DNA of 64,000 bases from Oscillospiraceae bacterium (GCA_017522015.1 JAFXAW010000017.1:62001-126000), one strand, 5' to 3'; shown: positions 10,323 to 19,435, numbered from the stretch's first letter. Program-made: numbers and translations. Notes: generated from the sequence alone by a model not told the origin.

Positions 10323-11555
10323 TTATTCTTCCGTTGCCCCATAGTCGCGGCACATATCTGCCGTGACGCCGCGGTTGCGGATCATGCGCGAAAGGAATTC
10401 GCCCGCCGGGCGAAGCTTGCGCGCACCGGTCTCCGGATCAATCGCCACAAGGCCGGGCAGCGCTCCGTTCGGGCCGATCGCAGCACCGTCTGCAAAGGGC
10501 AGCGCGTGCCAGCGCTCCACCGGCAGCCCCGCTCCGCTGAGGGCGCGGACAATTTCATAAATTCGCTGAGGGCTCGGTGCCGAAAGGCCCGGGCCTTCCG
10601 TGATAAATATGGGCTTTCGCAGCATGGCGCTGCGGGTCGCCGCGCAGTAGAGCAGCTCGTTTGCATCCGGCTCCCGGAGCGCGACGGGACTTCCCGCATG
10701 CACAGAGGGCAGCGAATAGCAGCACAGATCGTGAAAATCGCAGTATACGCCCTTCTTTACGTGCAGATAGTTCGGCAGCGGGTAGGGAAATTTTCCGCAG
10801 GTCATCGCTTCGCCCATTGCAATCTGAAACAGCTTGTCCACCGTCCCGGTCTCGACCAGACCCAGGGGCGTTTTATTTTTGGTACGCAGCATGCGCATAT
10901 GGATCGACGCGCCCACGCGCGTTCCGTGCAGGCCGAATTCGTCCCGCAGCTCATGAATCAGCTTGTAGCCTGCGATGTGCGCGGCAGCAAGTCCGCCCAT
11001 CGTCTGGCGCGTCCGGTACAGGGATTTCACCCCCGGCGGCCACATGCCGCTGTACCAGCCGTTCCAGGCATATAGATTCGGCTGCCCGACAGGGACATAA
11101 TCCTCGACAAGATGTCCCACCGTGCGCACAATCTTCTCCACATAGTGCAGAAAAAAGTTCACATTGTCCGCTTTTCCCCAGCCGCCAAGCTTCTGAAACC
11201 AGACGGGGTCACAGCATTCCTGCAGCACCAGCGTAACACGCACACCCATCGCCCGCAGATACAGGATCTCCTCCCGCACATGCGCGATGGCCTCGTCGTC
11301 AAACCAGTCCTGCTCCGGCTGGATACGCGCCCAGTCAAGGACAAAGCGGCAGCACTCAAGACCCATGCCGTGCAGCAGCGCATCGTCCTCCCGCCACTTT
11401 TCCCAGTGATCTGCCAGCCGGAAGGCATCCGTCTCCCGCACGCGGCGCTGCGCAGCCCAGTCCCCCCAGGGATGCCCCGGTGTGACACCGTCACTGCAAA
11501 CGCCGCCAAGCGTGCTGCCCAGCAGCATGCCGCGCTTGAGATCGAATTCCTCCAA
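10323..11555 (-). CDS. GH1-like (beta-glucosidase fold) protein with altered acid/base residue
   Basis: This 410-residue protein follows the glycoside hydrolase family 1 pattern. An N-terminal GSTLGGVCSDG segment matches the family start, and VPVGQPNLYAWNGW to SGMWPPG aligns with the family acid/base region (T-x-NEP, then PPG). ITEGPG with E320 matches the nucleophile motif ITENG, and the C-terminus GLVAIDPETGARK matches the family end. The acid/base glutamate of NEP is replaced by Q158 (GQP), as in plant myrosinases, so ordinary O-glycoside hydrolysis is doubtful. The start is a TTG at 11555 behind AGAGGGG; the first ATG (11528) is too far from its ribosome site. It has no signal peptide and looks cytoplasmic. 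Substrate is unknown. Confidence 0.72.
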   Translation of the reverse strand: MEEFDLKRGMLLGSTLGGVCSDGVTPGHPWGDWAAQRRVRETDAFRLADHWEKWREDDALLHGMGLECCRFVLDWARIQPEQDWFDDEAIAHVREEILYLRAMGVRVTLVLQECCDPVWFQKLGGWGKADNVNFFLHYVEKIVRTVGHLVEDYVPVGQPNLYAWNGWYSGMWPPGVKSLYRTRQTMGGLAAAHIAGYKLIHELRDEFGLHGTRVGASIHMRMLRTKNKTPLGLVETGTVDKLFQIAMGEAMTCGKFPYPLPNYLHVKKGVYCDFHDLCCYSLPSVHAGSPVALREPDANELLYCAATRSAMLRKPIFITEGPGLSAPSPQRIYEIVRALSGAGLPVERWHALPFADGAAIGPNGALPGLVAIDPETGARKLRPAGEFLSRMIRNRGVTADMCRDYGATEE

Positions 11556-11699
11556 ACTGTTTTCCCCTCTTTCCGCGGGTTTCGGCGCAAAAAACGCGTC
11601 TTTGCCAACCGTTTGCCCAGCATTTTATCATATATGCCACGCAATTTGAAGCACAAACTGTAAACTTTTTCAAATCGTTTTTCCGCGCTGCGGTTTTAC

Positions 11700-11728
11700 T
11701 TGAAATCGCAGGCGGCTTGCTTTATATT
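11700..11728 (+). promoter_or_regulatory. Promoter upstream of the purN-like gene
   Basis: TTGAAA and TATATT are separated by 17 bases, 25 bases before the start codon; it probably drives purN-like, mnmG and mnmA together. Confidence 0.75.
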
Positions 11729-11752
11729 TCTTATAAAAGGAGTGGATCTGTT

Positions 11753-12385
11753 ATGGTCAAAACGGCGATCCTTGTTTCCGGCGGAGGCATGAATTTGCAG
11801 GCAATTCTTGACGCACATCTCTTCGGGGATCTCCCGAACTGCGAGCTTACGGCTGTCATCTCCGTCAACCCGGATGCCTACGCGCTTGAACGGGCGCGCA
11901 TGGCCAAGGTTCCCAGCTATGTGGTGGATGCAGGCATCTTTCCCAACAAATACAGCTTCTGCCGCGCGCTGCTGGAGAAGCTGCAGGATCTGAACATCGA
12001 GCTCGTGGTGCTTGCCGGCTTCCCGTATATTCTGGACGTGAATTTCGTCAACACCTTCAGCGGACGCATCATCAACACCCATCCGTCCCTCTTCCCCGCC
12101 TTCTGCGGGGAGGGCTTCTACGGTCTGCAGGTGCACCGCGCAGTGCTCGCGAGCGGCATCAAGCTCTCGGGCGCGACCGCATACTTTGTCACGCGGGAAC
12201 TCTGCGCCGGCCCCATCATCCTGCAAAAAGGCGTCGACGTTCTGGAGGACGACACGCCCGCGACCTTGCAGCGCCGCATCATGGAGGAAGCCGAGTGGGA
12301 GATTTTGCCGAAGGCCATCAAGCTTTACTGTCAGGGACAGCTCACTGTTGAGGGGCAGGTCGTGCACATCGCCCCCGCTGAATAG
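11753..12385 (+). CDS. purN: PurN-like formyltransferase (GAR transformylase family)
   Basis: PurN transfers a formyl group from 10-formyl-THF to glycinamide ribonucleotide in purine synthesis. The 210-residue protein has the family N-terminus ILVSGGGMNLQAIL and the substrate/cofactor loop VVLAGFPYIL. The catalytic INTHPSLFP is intact, with N108 and H110. The invariant aspartate of the next motif (ELDGGP or GTDTGP in homologues) is replaced by C151 (RELCAGP), which should impair the usual mechanism. The start ATG follows AAAAGGAG; 12 upstream in-frame residues are not conserved. It lies just ahead of mnmG and mnmA and away from other pur genes. It could be an alternative formyltransferase rather than housekeeping PurN. 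Confidence 0.78.
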   Translation: MVKTAILVSGGGMNLQAILDAHLFGDLPNCELTAVISVNPDAYALERARMAKVPSYVVDAGIFPNKYSFCRALLEKLQDLNIELVVLAGFPYILDVNFVNTFSGRIINTHPSLFPAFCGEGFYGLQVHRAVLASGIKLSGATAYFVTRELCAGPIILQKGVDVLEDDTPATLQRRIMEEAEWEILPKAIKLYCQGQLTVEGQVVHIAPAE

Positions 12386-12423
12386 CGCAAGGGCACCCCA
12401 TCCATTTCTGAAGGAGCATACAC

Positions 12424-14307
12424 ATGATATTTGACGCCGGAAAATGCGATATCGCCGTCATCGGCGCGGGACACGCGGGCATTGAGGCCGCGCTGGCCGC
12501 CGCACGCCTTGGGCTGGACACCATCTGCTTTTCCGTCAGCCTGGACGCGATCGGCAACATGCCCTGCAACCCCGCCATCGGCGGCACGGGTAAGGGGCAT
12601 CTTGTGCGCGAGATTGACGCGCTCGGCGGCGAGATGGCACGCGCGGCGGACGCGGCCTGCATCCAGTATCGGATGCTCAACCGCGGCAAAGGGCCGGCGG
12701 TGCATTCTTTGCGCGCGCAGGCCGACCGGCGGCGGTATCAGGAAATTATGAAATACACGCTGGAATCGCAGGAGAATCTGCGCATCCGGCAGGCAGAGGT
12801 CACCGAGATCGGCACGGACGCCGAGGGCAAGGTCGCTTTTGTGCGCACGGGAACCGGCGCGACTTACGCCTGCCGCGCCGCCATCATCGCCACCGGCACA
12901 CACCTGGCGGGCCGCACCATCGTGGGCGAGGTGCTGCGCGAATCCGGCCCGGACGGGCTTCCTGCGGCGACGGCGCTTTCAGACAGTCTGCGCGCGCTGG
13001 GTCTCTCCCTGCGCCGCTTCAAAACCGGCACGCCGCCGCGCATCAACGCGCGGAGCGTGGACTTTTCCAAAATGGAGCTGCAGCCCGGCGACGAGGACAT
13101 GGAGCCCTTCTCCTTCCGCACGGAGGAGACGCCGGTAAACCGCGCCGTCTGCTACCTCACCTATACCAACGCGGAAACGCACCGCATCATCCGCGAAAAT
13201 CTGCATCGCTCACCCCTGTTTTCCGGCGTGATAGAGGGCACGGGGCCGCGGTACTGCCCGTCCATCGAAGACAAGGTCGTCCGCTTTGCCGACAAGGCGC
13301 GCCACCAGCTCTTCGTCGAGCCGATGGGGCTGAACACGCTGGAGCTCTATGTGCAGGGCTTCTCCTCCTCCATGCCGGAGGATGTGCAGCTTCAAATGCT
13401 GCACACCATCGCCGGGCTGGAGCACGCGGAGATGACGCGTCCGGCCTACGCCATCGAATACGACTGCGTCGACCCGACGGAGCTGCTGCCGACTCTGGAA
13501 TGCAAAAACGTGCCCGGTCTCTACGGCGCCGGGCAGTTCAACGGTTCCTCCGGCTACGAGGAGGCCGCTGCACAGGGACTCGTGGCCGGCATCAATGCAG
13601 CGCTGAAGCTGCTGGGGCGCGAAGCGCTCATCCTGCGCCGTTCGGACGGCTACATCGGCACGCTCATCGACGATCTGGTCACCAAGGGCACAAACGAGCC
13701 CTACCGCATGATGACCTCCCGCACGGAATACCGTCTCCTGCTGCGGCAGGACAATGCCGACCAGCGCCTTTGCGCCATCGGCGCGCGCGTGGGGCTTGTC
13801 AGCGCCGAGGAGCTTCGGCGCGTGGAGGAAAAATATGCGCTTGTGGACGCGGAGATCGAGCGGCTGGAGCACACCCATCTGCCGCCGAGCGCGCAGCTGG
13901 CGGCGTTTCTTACAGCGCACGGCACGGAGCCGACAAGCTCCGGCGTCTCCCTCGCCGATCTGCTGCGCCGTCCGCAGCTTAGCTATGCCGCGCTGGCCGA
14001 GATCGACCCCGCGCGTCCCGCGCTGCACCGAGCCGTCACGGAGCAGGTGCAGATTTCGCTCAAATACGCGGGCTACATCAAGCGGCAGCTCCGGCAGGCA
14101 GAGGAATACGCCCGCATGGAGAACCGCCGCATCCCACCGGACACGGATTATTCGGACATTCCCGGCGTCCGGCTGGAGGCACGGCAAAAGCTCGCAAAAA
14201 TCCAACCGGCCAATTTCGGGCAGGCCAGCCGCATTTCCGGCGTCAGCCCGGCGGACATTGCCGCGCTGATGGTCTGGCTGGACAAGCCGAAAAACACAAG
14301 GACATAA
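12424..14307 (+). CDS. mnmG: tRNA U34 modification enzyme MnmG (GidA)
   Basis: With MnmE, this FAD enzyme adds the carboxymethylaminomethyl (or aminomethyl) group to wobble U34 of certain tRNAs. The 627-residue protein has the FAD-binding [10 protein letters not shown] at 14-22 and the GidA signatures [11 protein letters not shown] and [15 protein letters not shown]. The C-terminal helical domain (to about 620) is complete. The ribosome site is GAAGGAG. mnmA follows within 11 bases; MnmG and MnmA act on the same nucleotide, so the pairing is functional. mnmE is not in the window. Confidence 0.97.
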   Translation: MIFDAGKCDIAVIGAGHAGIEAALAAARLGLDTICFSVSLDAIGNMPCNPAIGGTGKGHLVREIDALGGEMARAADAACIQYRMLNRGKGPAVHSLRAQADRRRYQEIMKYTLESQENLRIRQAEVTEIGTDAEGKVAFVRTGTGATYACRAAIIATGTHLAGRTIVGEVLRESGPDGLPAATALSDSLRALGLSLRRFKTGTPPRINARSVDFSKMELQPGDEDMEPFSFRTEETPVNRAVCYLTYTNAETHRIIRENLHRSPLFSGVIEGTGPRYCPSIEDKVVRFADKARHQLFVEPMGLNTLELYVQGFSSSMPEDVQLQMLHTIAGLEHAEMTRPAYAIEYDCVDPTELLPTLECKNVPGLYGAGQFNGSSGYEEAAAQGLVAGINAALKLLGREALILRRSDGYIGTLIDDLVTKGTNEPYRMMTSRTEYRLLLRQDNADQRLCAIGARVGLVSAEELRRVEEKYALVDAEIERLEHTHLPPSAQLAAFLTAHGTEPTSSGVSLADLLRRPQLSYAALAEIDPARPALHRAVTEQVQISLKYAGYIKRQLRQAEEYARMENRRIPPDTDYSDIPGVRLEARQKLAKIQPANFGQASRISGVSPADIAALMVWLDKPKNTRT

Positions 14308-14317
14308 GGGATTGCGG

Positions 14318-15328
14318 ATGCAAAAGATTGTACTTGGGCTTTCGGGCGGCGTGGACAGCGCCGTTTCCGCAGCTCTGCTGAAAAAAGAATATGAGGTGCA
14401 CGGGCTGTATCTGGACATCGGACAGCCGGAGGGCAGAGCGGAGGCGGAGGCCGCCGCACAGGCGCTCGGCGTTCCGCTGACCGTGATGGATATCCGCGCG
14501 GAGCTGGAGGAGAAGGTCTGCGCGCCCTTTGCCGAAAGCTATCTGCGCGGCGAGACGCCAAACCCCTGCATCCTCTGCAACCCGACGGTGAAATTCCGCG
14601 CGCTGTGCGCGCACGCCGACGCCATCGGCGCGGAAAAAATCGCCACCGGACACTATGTGCGCACGGAAAACGGCGCGCTCTACCGCGCCCCGAGCGCAAA
14701 CGACCAGAGCTATATGCTCTGCCGCCTGCTGCGGTCACAGGCCGAGCGCCTTGTCGCGCCGCTCGGGAACATGGAAAAGGCGCAGGTGCGCGCGCTGGCT
14801 GCGGAGCTCGGACTTGTCTCGGCGCAAAAGCCGGACAGCATGGAGATCTGCTTCATTCCCGACAAGGATTATATCGGCTGGCTCTCCCGCCGCGGTGCAA
14901 CACCCGGAAAAGGGGAAGTGCGTTTTCGCGGAGAAGTTGTTGCGCAGCACGAGGGTTTTCACCGCTGGACGGTCGGGCAGCGTCTGCCGGGTCTTTATCA
15001 GGAGCGCAAGCTCTATGTGCAGAGCATCCTGCCCGAAGAAAATGCAATCAAAGCGGCGCTTTGGGAGGATCTTTTTGAGACGGAGCTGCGCGTGCGCGAC
15101 ATGAACTGGCTGATCGACACGCCCTGCGCGCCGCTGCGCGCGCGCGTCAAGGTGCGGCATACGAAGTGGGAAATGCCGGAGTGCACCGTCTTCCCCGCGC
15201 CGGACGGCAGCGCGCAGATCGTATGCGATGAGCCCGTACGTGCGCCCGCACCGGGGCAGGCCGCCGCGCTCTATGACGGATCTCGCCTCATCGGAGGCGG
15301 GATTCTCTGCCGAAAAAATGAAAATTAG
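14318..15328 (+). CDS. mnmA: tRNA-specific 2-thiouridylase MnmA
   Basis: MnmA activates U34 with ATP and inserts sulfur to make 2-thiouridine in tRNAs for Lys, Glu and Gln. The 336-residue protein has the PP-loop SGGVDSA at 9-15. The two catalytic cysteines appear as C87 in NPCILCNPTVKF and C178 in DSMEICFI, and the C-terminal beta domain ends in GGGIL. It is slightly shorter than the usual 350-370 residues. The ATG at 14318 is used; an in-frame TTG two codons earlier sits too close to the AAGGG site. It is cotranscribed with mnmG. Confidence 0.96.
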   Translation: MQKIVLGLSGGVDSAVSAALLKKEYEVHGLYLDIGQPEGRAEAEAAAQALGVPLTVMDIRAELEEKVCAPFAESYLRGETPNPCILCNPTVKFRALCAHADAIGAEKIATGHYVRTENGALYRAPSANDQSYMLCRLLRSQAERLVAPLGNMEKAQVRALAAELGLVSAQKPDSMEICFIPDKDYIGWLSRRGATPGKGEVRFRGEVVAQHEGFHRWTVGQRLPGLYQERKLYVQSILPEENAIKAALWEDLFETELRVRDMNWLIDTPCAPLRARVKVRHTKWEMPECTVFPAPDGSAQIVCDEPVRAPAPGQAAALYDGSRLIGGGILCRKNEN

Positions 15329-15331
15329 GGC

Positions 15332-15360
15332 TTGAAATACTGTTTTTAATGTGGTAATAT
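15332..15360 (+). promoter_or_regulatory. secG promoter
   Basis: TTGAAA and TAATAT with a 17-base spacer begin 4 bases after the mnmA stop, 47 bases before the secG start. Confidence 0.78.
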
Positions 15361-15406
15361 GTTCTCCGCATCTGTAATTGTTGATTATTCGAAAGGATTG
15401 AAATAC

Positions 15407-15631
15407 ATGATTGCCATCACCATTATTCAGCTTATCTCCTGCCTTGTTATAATCGCCATCGTCCTGCTGCAGTCCGGAAAGCGCAGCGGCCTGTCCGGCG
15501 CCATCGCCGGCGGCGCGGACACCTTTATGACCAAGACCAAGGCCAAGTCTCTTGACGCCAAGCTCGCCAAGTGGACCAAGTGGGTTGCGCTCGTCTTCGT
15601 TCTGCTGACGCTGGTTCTCAACCTCATCTAA
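15407..15631 (+). CDS. secG: Preprotein translocase subunit SecG
   Basis: This 74-residue accessory subunit of the SecYEG channel has two transmembrane helices, about 3-22 and 54-73. They are joined by the conserved cytoplasmic loop LLQSGKRSGLSGAIAGGADTF, which matches SecG closely. The ATG at 15407 follows AAAGGATT; a longer in-frame start at 15359 would begin inside the promoter. It forms a single-gene unit with its own promoter and a strong terminator. Confidence 0.94.
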   Translation: MIAITIIQLISCLVIIAIVLLQSGKRSGLSGAIAGGADTFMTKTKAKSLDAKLAKWTKWVALVFVLLTLVLNLI

Positions 15632-15654
15632 GCTACATTCTGCAAACAAATCAC

Positions 15655-15688
15655 AGCCGCGCGGATTTTTCCGCGCGGCTTCTTTTTT
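15655..15688 (+). terminator. Terminator of secG
   Basis: An 11-base GC-rich stem (15655-15665 with 15670-15680) with a four-base loop is followed by a run of seven T. Confidence 0.93.
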
Positions 15689-15826
15689 TGCAAAAGGACA
15701 AAACGACTATATTCTCCCTCTTTCGGCCATACTAAAGCCGGGCGACAGAATCCGAAACCGGCTTGAAATTCTGTTGCTCTGCCTGCGCCGGGGAATCCAT
15801 CCCCGGACGCTGAAGGAGGAATGATC

Positions 15827-16849
15827 TTGAACGCGATTCTGATGGCCGGGGGCGAAGGCACCCGGCTCAAAAGCATCTGGCCGGACCAGCCCAAGCCCAT
15901 GATCCCGCTGCTCGGAAAGCCCGTTATGGAGTACCTGCTCGGCTGGGTGAAGCACAACGGCGTGGGGCACGTACGTGCAACGCTCCGTTACAAGCCCGGA
16001 GCGATCACCGAATATTTTGGCGACGGCAGCGCCTTTGGCCTGAATTTGCAATACAGCGTGGAGAGCGCGCCCCTCGGCACCGCCGGCGGCGTGCGCGAAT
16101 GCGCGGATTTTTACGGAGACAGAGACTTCTATGTGCTCAGCGGCGATGCGGTGTGTGACTACGATCTGCGCGCCCTCGCCGAGTGCCACCGGCGCACAGG
16201 CGCAGCCGTCACCATTGCGCTCACGGAGGCGGCGGTGCCCATGGGCTACGGACTCGTGCTGCACGATCAATGGGGCATCGTGCGGCGCTTCATCGAAAAG
16301 CCGGACTGGCGCAGGGTCGTTACCGACCGCGTCAACACCGGCGTCTATGTCGTCTCCGCGCGCGCGATGTCCTATGTTCCGCCGAAGCAGCCCTTTGACT
16401 TCGCACGGGATCTCTTCCCGCGCCTGCTCGACGCGGGAGAGAAAGTGGTTGCGCTGCCGATGTCCGGCTACTGGTGCGATGTCGGCACGCCGCGCGCTTA
16501 CTATCGCTGCAATCTCGATGCGCTCGATGGCCGCGTCCGGCTCTACGGCCGGGACGGCAAGCCGCTCGACACGCCCGCCGAGGCGAACACACCCACACCG
16601 GCAGCGGAAGAATCGCTACGCGGCGGCTATCGCGTCGAAATCCCCTGCACTTCCCGGGCAAGGCTGATGCGCCTGCTCTCGGAAAAGCTGATGTTTGAGG
16701 CGGGCGCGGATTTCTCCGACGGCCTGTCCCTCCCCGGCGCGCACTTTGCCCCCGACCCGGAAAAGGAGGCCGTCGTGCTCGACGCAGCAGACGAAACGCA
16801 GCTCTCCAAATGGGAACAGTACGCGCGGAGCCTTGGTGAAGCGGACTGA
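15827..16849 (+). CDS. Sugar-1-phosphate nucleotidyltransferase with a remnant phosphomannomutase C-terminal domain
   Basis: This protein probably makes an NDP-sugar such as GDP-mannose from a sugar 1-phosphate. The N-terminal 230 residues have MAGGEGTRL, the PKPMIPLLGKP motif, GTAGGV, the metal aspartate in LSGDAVCDYDL and the product-binding FIEKP. A Thr/Pro/Ala linker (about 240-262) leads to 75 residues resembling the last domain of phosphohexomutases (RLMRLLSE, FSDGLSL, then a phosphate-loop-like stretch). The first three mutase domains are absent. TTG at 15827 is preferred because GGAGGA lies six bases upstream and the product then begins like the family; the ATG at 15821 touches that site. 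It is alone between two terminators. Confidence 0.82.
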   Translation: MNAILMAGGEGTRLKSIWPDQPKPMIPLLGKPVMEYLLGWVKHNGVGHVRATLRYKPGAITEYFGDGSAFGLNLQYSVESAPLGTAGGVRECADFYGDRDFYVLSGDAVCDYDLRALAECHRRTGAAVTIALTEAAVPMGYGLVLHDQWGIVRRFIEKPDWRRVVTDRVNTGVYVVSARAMSYVPPKQPFDFARDLFPRLLDAGEKVVALPMSGYWCDVGTPRAYYRCNLDALDGRVRLYGRDGKPLDTPAEANTPTPAAEESLRGGYRVEIPCTSRARLMRLLSEKLMFEAGADFSDGLSLPGAHFAPDPEKEAVVLDAADETQLSKWEQYARSLGEAD

Positions 16850-16950
16850 TTTCCCGGCAGCCAAAACGCCATTCCGCAGAAGCTGCGCTTCTCCCGCAAA
16901 GCAGCAGAAACCGGCGCCCCTGCATTGGGGCGGGGTTCAAAAAAACAGCA

Positions 16951-16980
16951 AAAGGCGCCGCTTCAAGCGGCGCCTTTTCT
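16951..16980 (+). terminator. Bidirectional terminator
   Basis: A 13-base perfect inverted repeat with a minimal centre, flanked by A- and T-runs, lies between the convergent nucleotidyltransferase and ABC permease genes. Confidence 0.88.
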
Positions 16981-16981
16981 C

Positions 16982-17752
16982 TTATAATTTCTTCTTGTTA
17001 AAAACCGGGAAGCTGAGCGCAAAGCAAACTGCGCTGATTGCCAGCGTGATCAGCAACGCCGGCACAAAATCCCCGGGCTCTGCCAAGCCGTAGACCAGCG
17101 AATTTCCGCCCGTCAGATAAACCGGCAGATACTTGCCGCATTTGGGGATCAAGCCGATCAGATAAAACGCCAGCACTGCGCCTCCGCTTCCCAAAAGCAC
17201 ACCGATGTTGGAATTGAAAAGCGTTGAAAAAAGCACCATCAGCGCAACAAGCATCACACCGAACAGCCACCAGCACACTACAGAAAAGAAGAGGTTTTGC
17301 GCAGCCGAATTATCCCAAAAGTATTCGTTGGCTCCGAAGGTAATTCCGAAGCACAGCCAATAACAAAGCGTCCAGAGCACAGACAGCACAAGCGCTTTGG
17401 CCGCAACAACCTTGAACCGCTCAAGCCCCTTCGTCAAAGACAGAACGAGGGTTCCGGATGAATATTCCTTCGTGAAGATTCTGCTTTCCAGCAGCACAAA
17501 AACGATCAGCCCCATCGGCATGTTCTTAAAGAACTGCACCCACGAATCCATCGCGCTGACGCTCGCTTCCGTTACGAACATTCCGCTTTGGGCAAGGGCC
17601 TCCTCCATAACTTCCAGCAGCAAGGGCGTAAGCTTTGCCACGGCGGGGTTCATAACGCCGAACAGGAGAAACACAAGGCCGAGGATCAGCAGCTTGCCGG
17701 AGCGGAGCTGCTCGGTGCATTCTTTTTTCATAAAAGCAAGCCAGGATCTCAT
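16982..17752 (-). CDS. ABC-2 type transporter permease
   Basis: This 256-residue membrane subunit of an ABC exporter is related to the NosY/ABC-2 type, with about six hydrophobic segments (first at 25-40, last at 225-250). A large extracytoplasmic loop lies between the first two segments. Its ATG overlaps the stop of the ATPase gene as ATGA, so the two are translationally coupled. It is the third gene of the MerR-ATPase-permease operon. The substrate cannot be deduced; such systems often move peptides or bacteriocin-like compounds. Confidence 0.9.
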   Translation of the reverse strand: MRSWLAFMKKECTEQLRSGKLLILGLVFLLFGVMNPAVAKLTPLLLEVMEEALAQSGMFVTEASVSAMDSWVQFFKNMPMGLIVFVLLESRIFTKEYSSGTLVLSLTKGLERFKVVAAKALVLSVLWTLCYWLCFGITFGANEYFWDNSAAQNLFFSVVCWWLFGVMLVALMVLFSTLFNSNIGVLLGSGGAVLAFYLIGLIPKCGKYLPVYLTGGNSLVYGLAEPGDFVPALLITLAISAVCFALSFPVFNKKKL

Positions 17753-18648
17753 TTTTGCGTCACCTCCACGAACAAAGACTCCAGCGTGGGCTCCATCCGC
17801 TCAAACTTCAGCAAGCCGATCTTCTCATCCGAAAGAAAACGCAGCACTTCAAAGGCAGAACGCTCGCCCTCGTGAAACGCCAAATGCTTCCCGCTGCGCT
17901 GTTCCATGCCGGGAAACGCCTGCAAAAGCTTCGGCAAATCCGCCTCGCTGTCGATTTCAAGCAAATATTCCTCGCTGCGGTATTTCGTTTTGATCTCCGA
18001 GAGTTTCCCGCGGAGCTCCGCCGTGCCGTTATTGAGAAAGGCAACGTCGGTACAGATGCGCTCCACGTCCGAAAGGATATGGGTGGAAAACAGCACCGTT
18101 GTCTGCTCTCTGACAGTTAAGAGAATATCCAGTATTTCCTTCCTGCCGACAGGATCGAGGGCCGATGTGGGCTCATCGCAGATCAGCAGCTTCGGGCTGT
18201 TAAGCAATGCCTGTGCAATGCCCAGGCGCTGCTTCATGCCTCTTGAAAAACCTTTGATGCGGTGTTTCTCATCCCCGAGTCCCACAAGCTCCAGCAGCTC
18301 CTTGCTGCGGGCCTCGCACTCTGCTTTTTTCATGCCGGTGATCTCCCCGCAAAAACGAAGGTATTCCGGCGCGGTCATAAAGGGATAGAACGCCGGCACG
18401 TCGGGGAGGTATCCGATATATCGATTGGTGGAAGTCTGTCCGTAAAGAACCTTTTCCCCGCCCACAATCATTTCACCGGAATCTGCTTTCAGAAGCCCCA
18501 GTATCGTTTTCATTGTGGTTGTTTTGCCTGCACCGTTTTTGCCAATAAAGCCGTATATGCTATGTTCCGGCACAGTTAAGTTCAGGCCACATAAAACTTC
18601 TTTATCACCAAATCGCTTATGCAGATCGGTGATGCGCAGCATATCCAT
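17749..18648 (-). CDS. ABC transporter ATP-binding protein
   Basis: This 299-residue ATPase of a two-component ABC exporter has Walker A GKNGAGKTT and a signature of FSRGMKQR type in place of LSGGQ. Walker B is LLICDEPTSALD, followed by the switch histidine in LFSTHIL. A C-terminal extension of about 80 residues (DUF4162-like) ends near the ABC permease. The ATG at 18648 shares one base with the stop of the MerR gene (TAATG) and has a GGAGGG site upstream. Upstream in-frame codons lie within merR and are unlikely to be used. Confidence 0.93.
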   Translation of the reverse strand: MDMLRITDLHKRFGDKEVLCGLNLTVPEHSIYGFIGKNGAGKTTTMKTILGLLKADSGEMIVGGEKVLYGQTSTNRYIGYLPDVPAFYPFMTAPEYLRFCGEITGMKKAECEARSKELLELVGLGDEKHRIKGFSRGMKQRLGIAQALLNSPKLLICDEPTSALDPVGRKEILDILLTVREQTTVLFSTHILSDVERICTDVAFLNNGTAELRGKLSEIKTKYRSEEYLLEIDSEADLPKLLQAFPGMEQRSGKHLAFHEGERSAFEVLRFLSDEKIGLLKFERMEPTLESLFVEVTQK

Positions 18649-19379
18649 TATTTTGCACCCTCCTTTTCTGCGTATACTTCCACACATAGTCCCTTATGTC
18701 CACACTTGGGACAGGTCAGCCGGCGCATTTTGGGTGTGTGGTATGCAAAAAACGTTTCCTTCAATTTGGGTTTGAACACCTCGTGACATTCGGGACAAAT
18801 ATAGGCAACTCGCTTGAAATAATGGATTGAAACAACGATCCCCCACGGCACTGCTACGCAAGCCCAAATCGCGAACAGCCACCAAAGACCGTGTGTGATC
18901 CACAAAACAATGGATACCCATTGCAATGCCGTCACGGGAATCCCCGTAAGCACCATGAGCCACCGCATTTTTGAGAGCTTATTTTTGTTTTTCATTACAT
19001 ACGCTATATCACCGATGGATTCAACGGAGAAATTTTTAACCTCTTTCAGCTCCCGCTTAATGGTTTCAACGATACGGAGCTTCTTCTGCTGCTGCTCCAA
19101 TTCTTCCCGAAGCGTTTGTTCCTGCTGGTCAAGCAGAATGGAAATGACCTTTTCTGGATGCTCCTCGGCAAACAGCTCGCCGATGCTGTTAATGGGAACT
19201 CCGGCTTCACGCAGGAAGCAAATAATCCGCATCCGCTTTAGATCATCTTCAGAATAAAGACGGCGCCCTCCCTCGGACAGTTCGCTCGGGACAAGAATAT
19301 TTCTCGAATCATAATATTGCACCGTTCTGACAGAAACGCCGCAGCGCTTTGCAATTTCCCCCGTTGTATACTTTGACAT
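18648..19379 (-). CDS. MerR-family regulator with membrane segments and zinc ribbon
   Basis: This 243-residue protein begins with a MerR winged HTH (YTTGEIAKRCGVSVRTVQYYD), followed by a coiled coil around 75-115. Two hydrophobic segments lie at about 135-180 (WLMVLTGIPVTALQWVSIV, LWWLFAIWACVAVPWGIVV). The C-terminus has paired CPEC and CPKC motifs typical of a zinc ribbon. This architecture suggests a membrane-anchored regulator sensing an envelope signal. The ATG at 19379 follows AAGGGGGTGA. It heads the operon with the ABC ATPase and permease and has a promoter with the 19-base spacer that MerR proteins remodel, so it probably activates its own exporter. Confidence 0.88.
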   Translation of the reverse strand: MSKYTTGEIAKRCGVSVRTVQYYDSRNILVPSELSEGGRRLYSEDDLKRMRIICFLREAGVPINSIGELFAEEHPEKVISILLDQQEQTLREELEQQQKKLRIVETIKRELKEVKNFSVESIGDIAYVMKNKNKLSKMRWLMVLTGIPVTALQWVSIVLWITHGLWWLFAIWACVAVPWGIVVSIHYFKRVAYICPECHEVFKPKLKETFFAYHTPKMRRLTCPKCGHKGLCVEVYAEKEGAK

Positions 19380-19404
19380 AGCGTTCACCCCCTTAACGCT
19401 GCCC

Positions 19405-19435
19405 ATTTTACATCATTACGCAGCGTAACGAGCAA
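19405..19435 (-). promoter_or_regulatory. MerR-type promoter with operator in a 19-base spacer
   Basis: On the minus strand TTGCTC and TAAAAT are separated by 19 bases. The spacer holds a dyad GTTACG-CTG-CGTAAT centred between the boxes. This is the arrangement that MerR regulators activate by underwinding. Confidence 0.85.
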
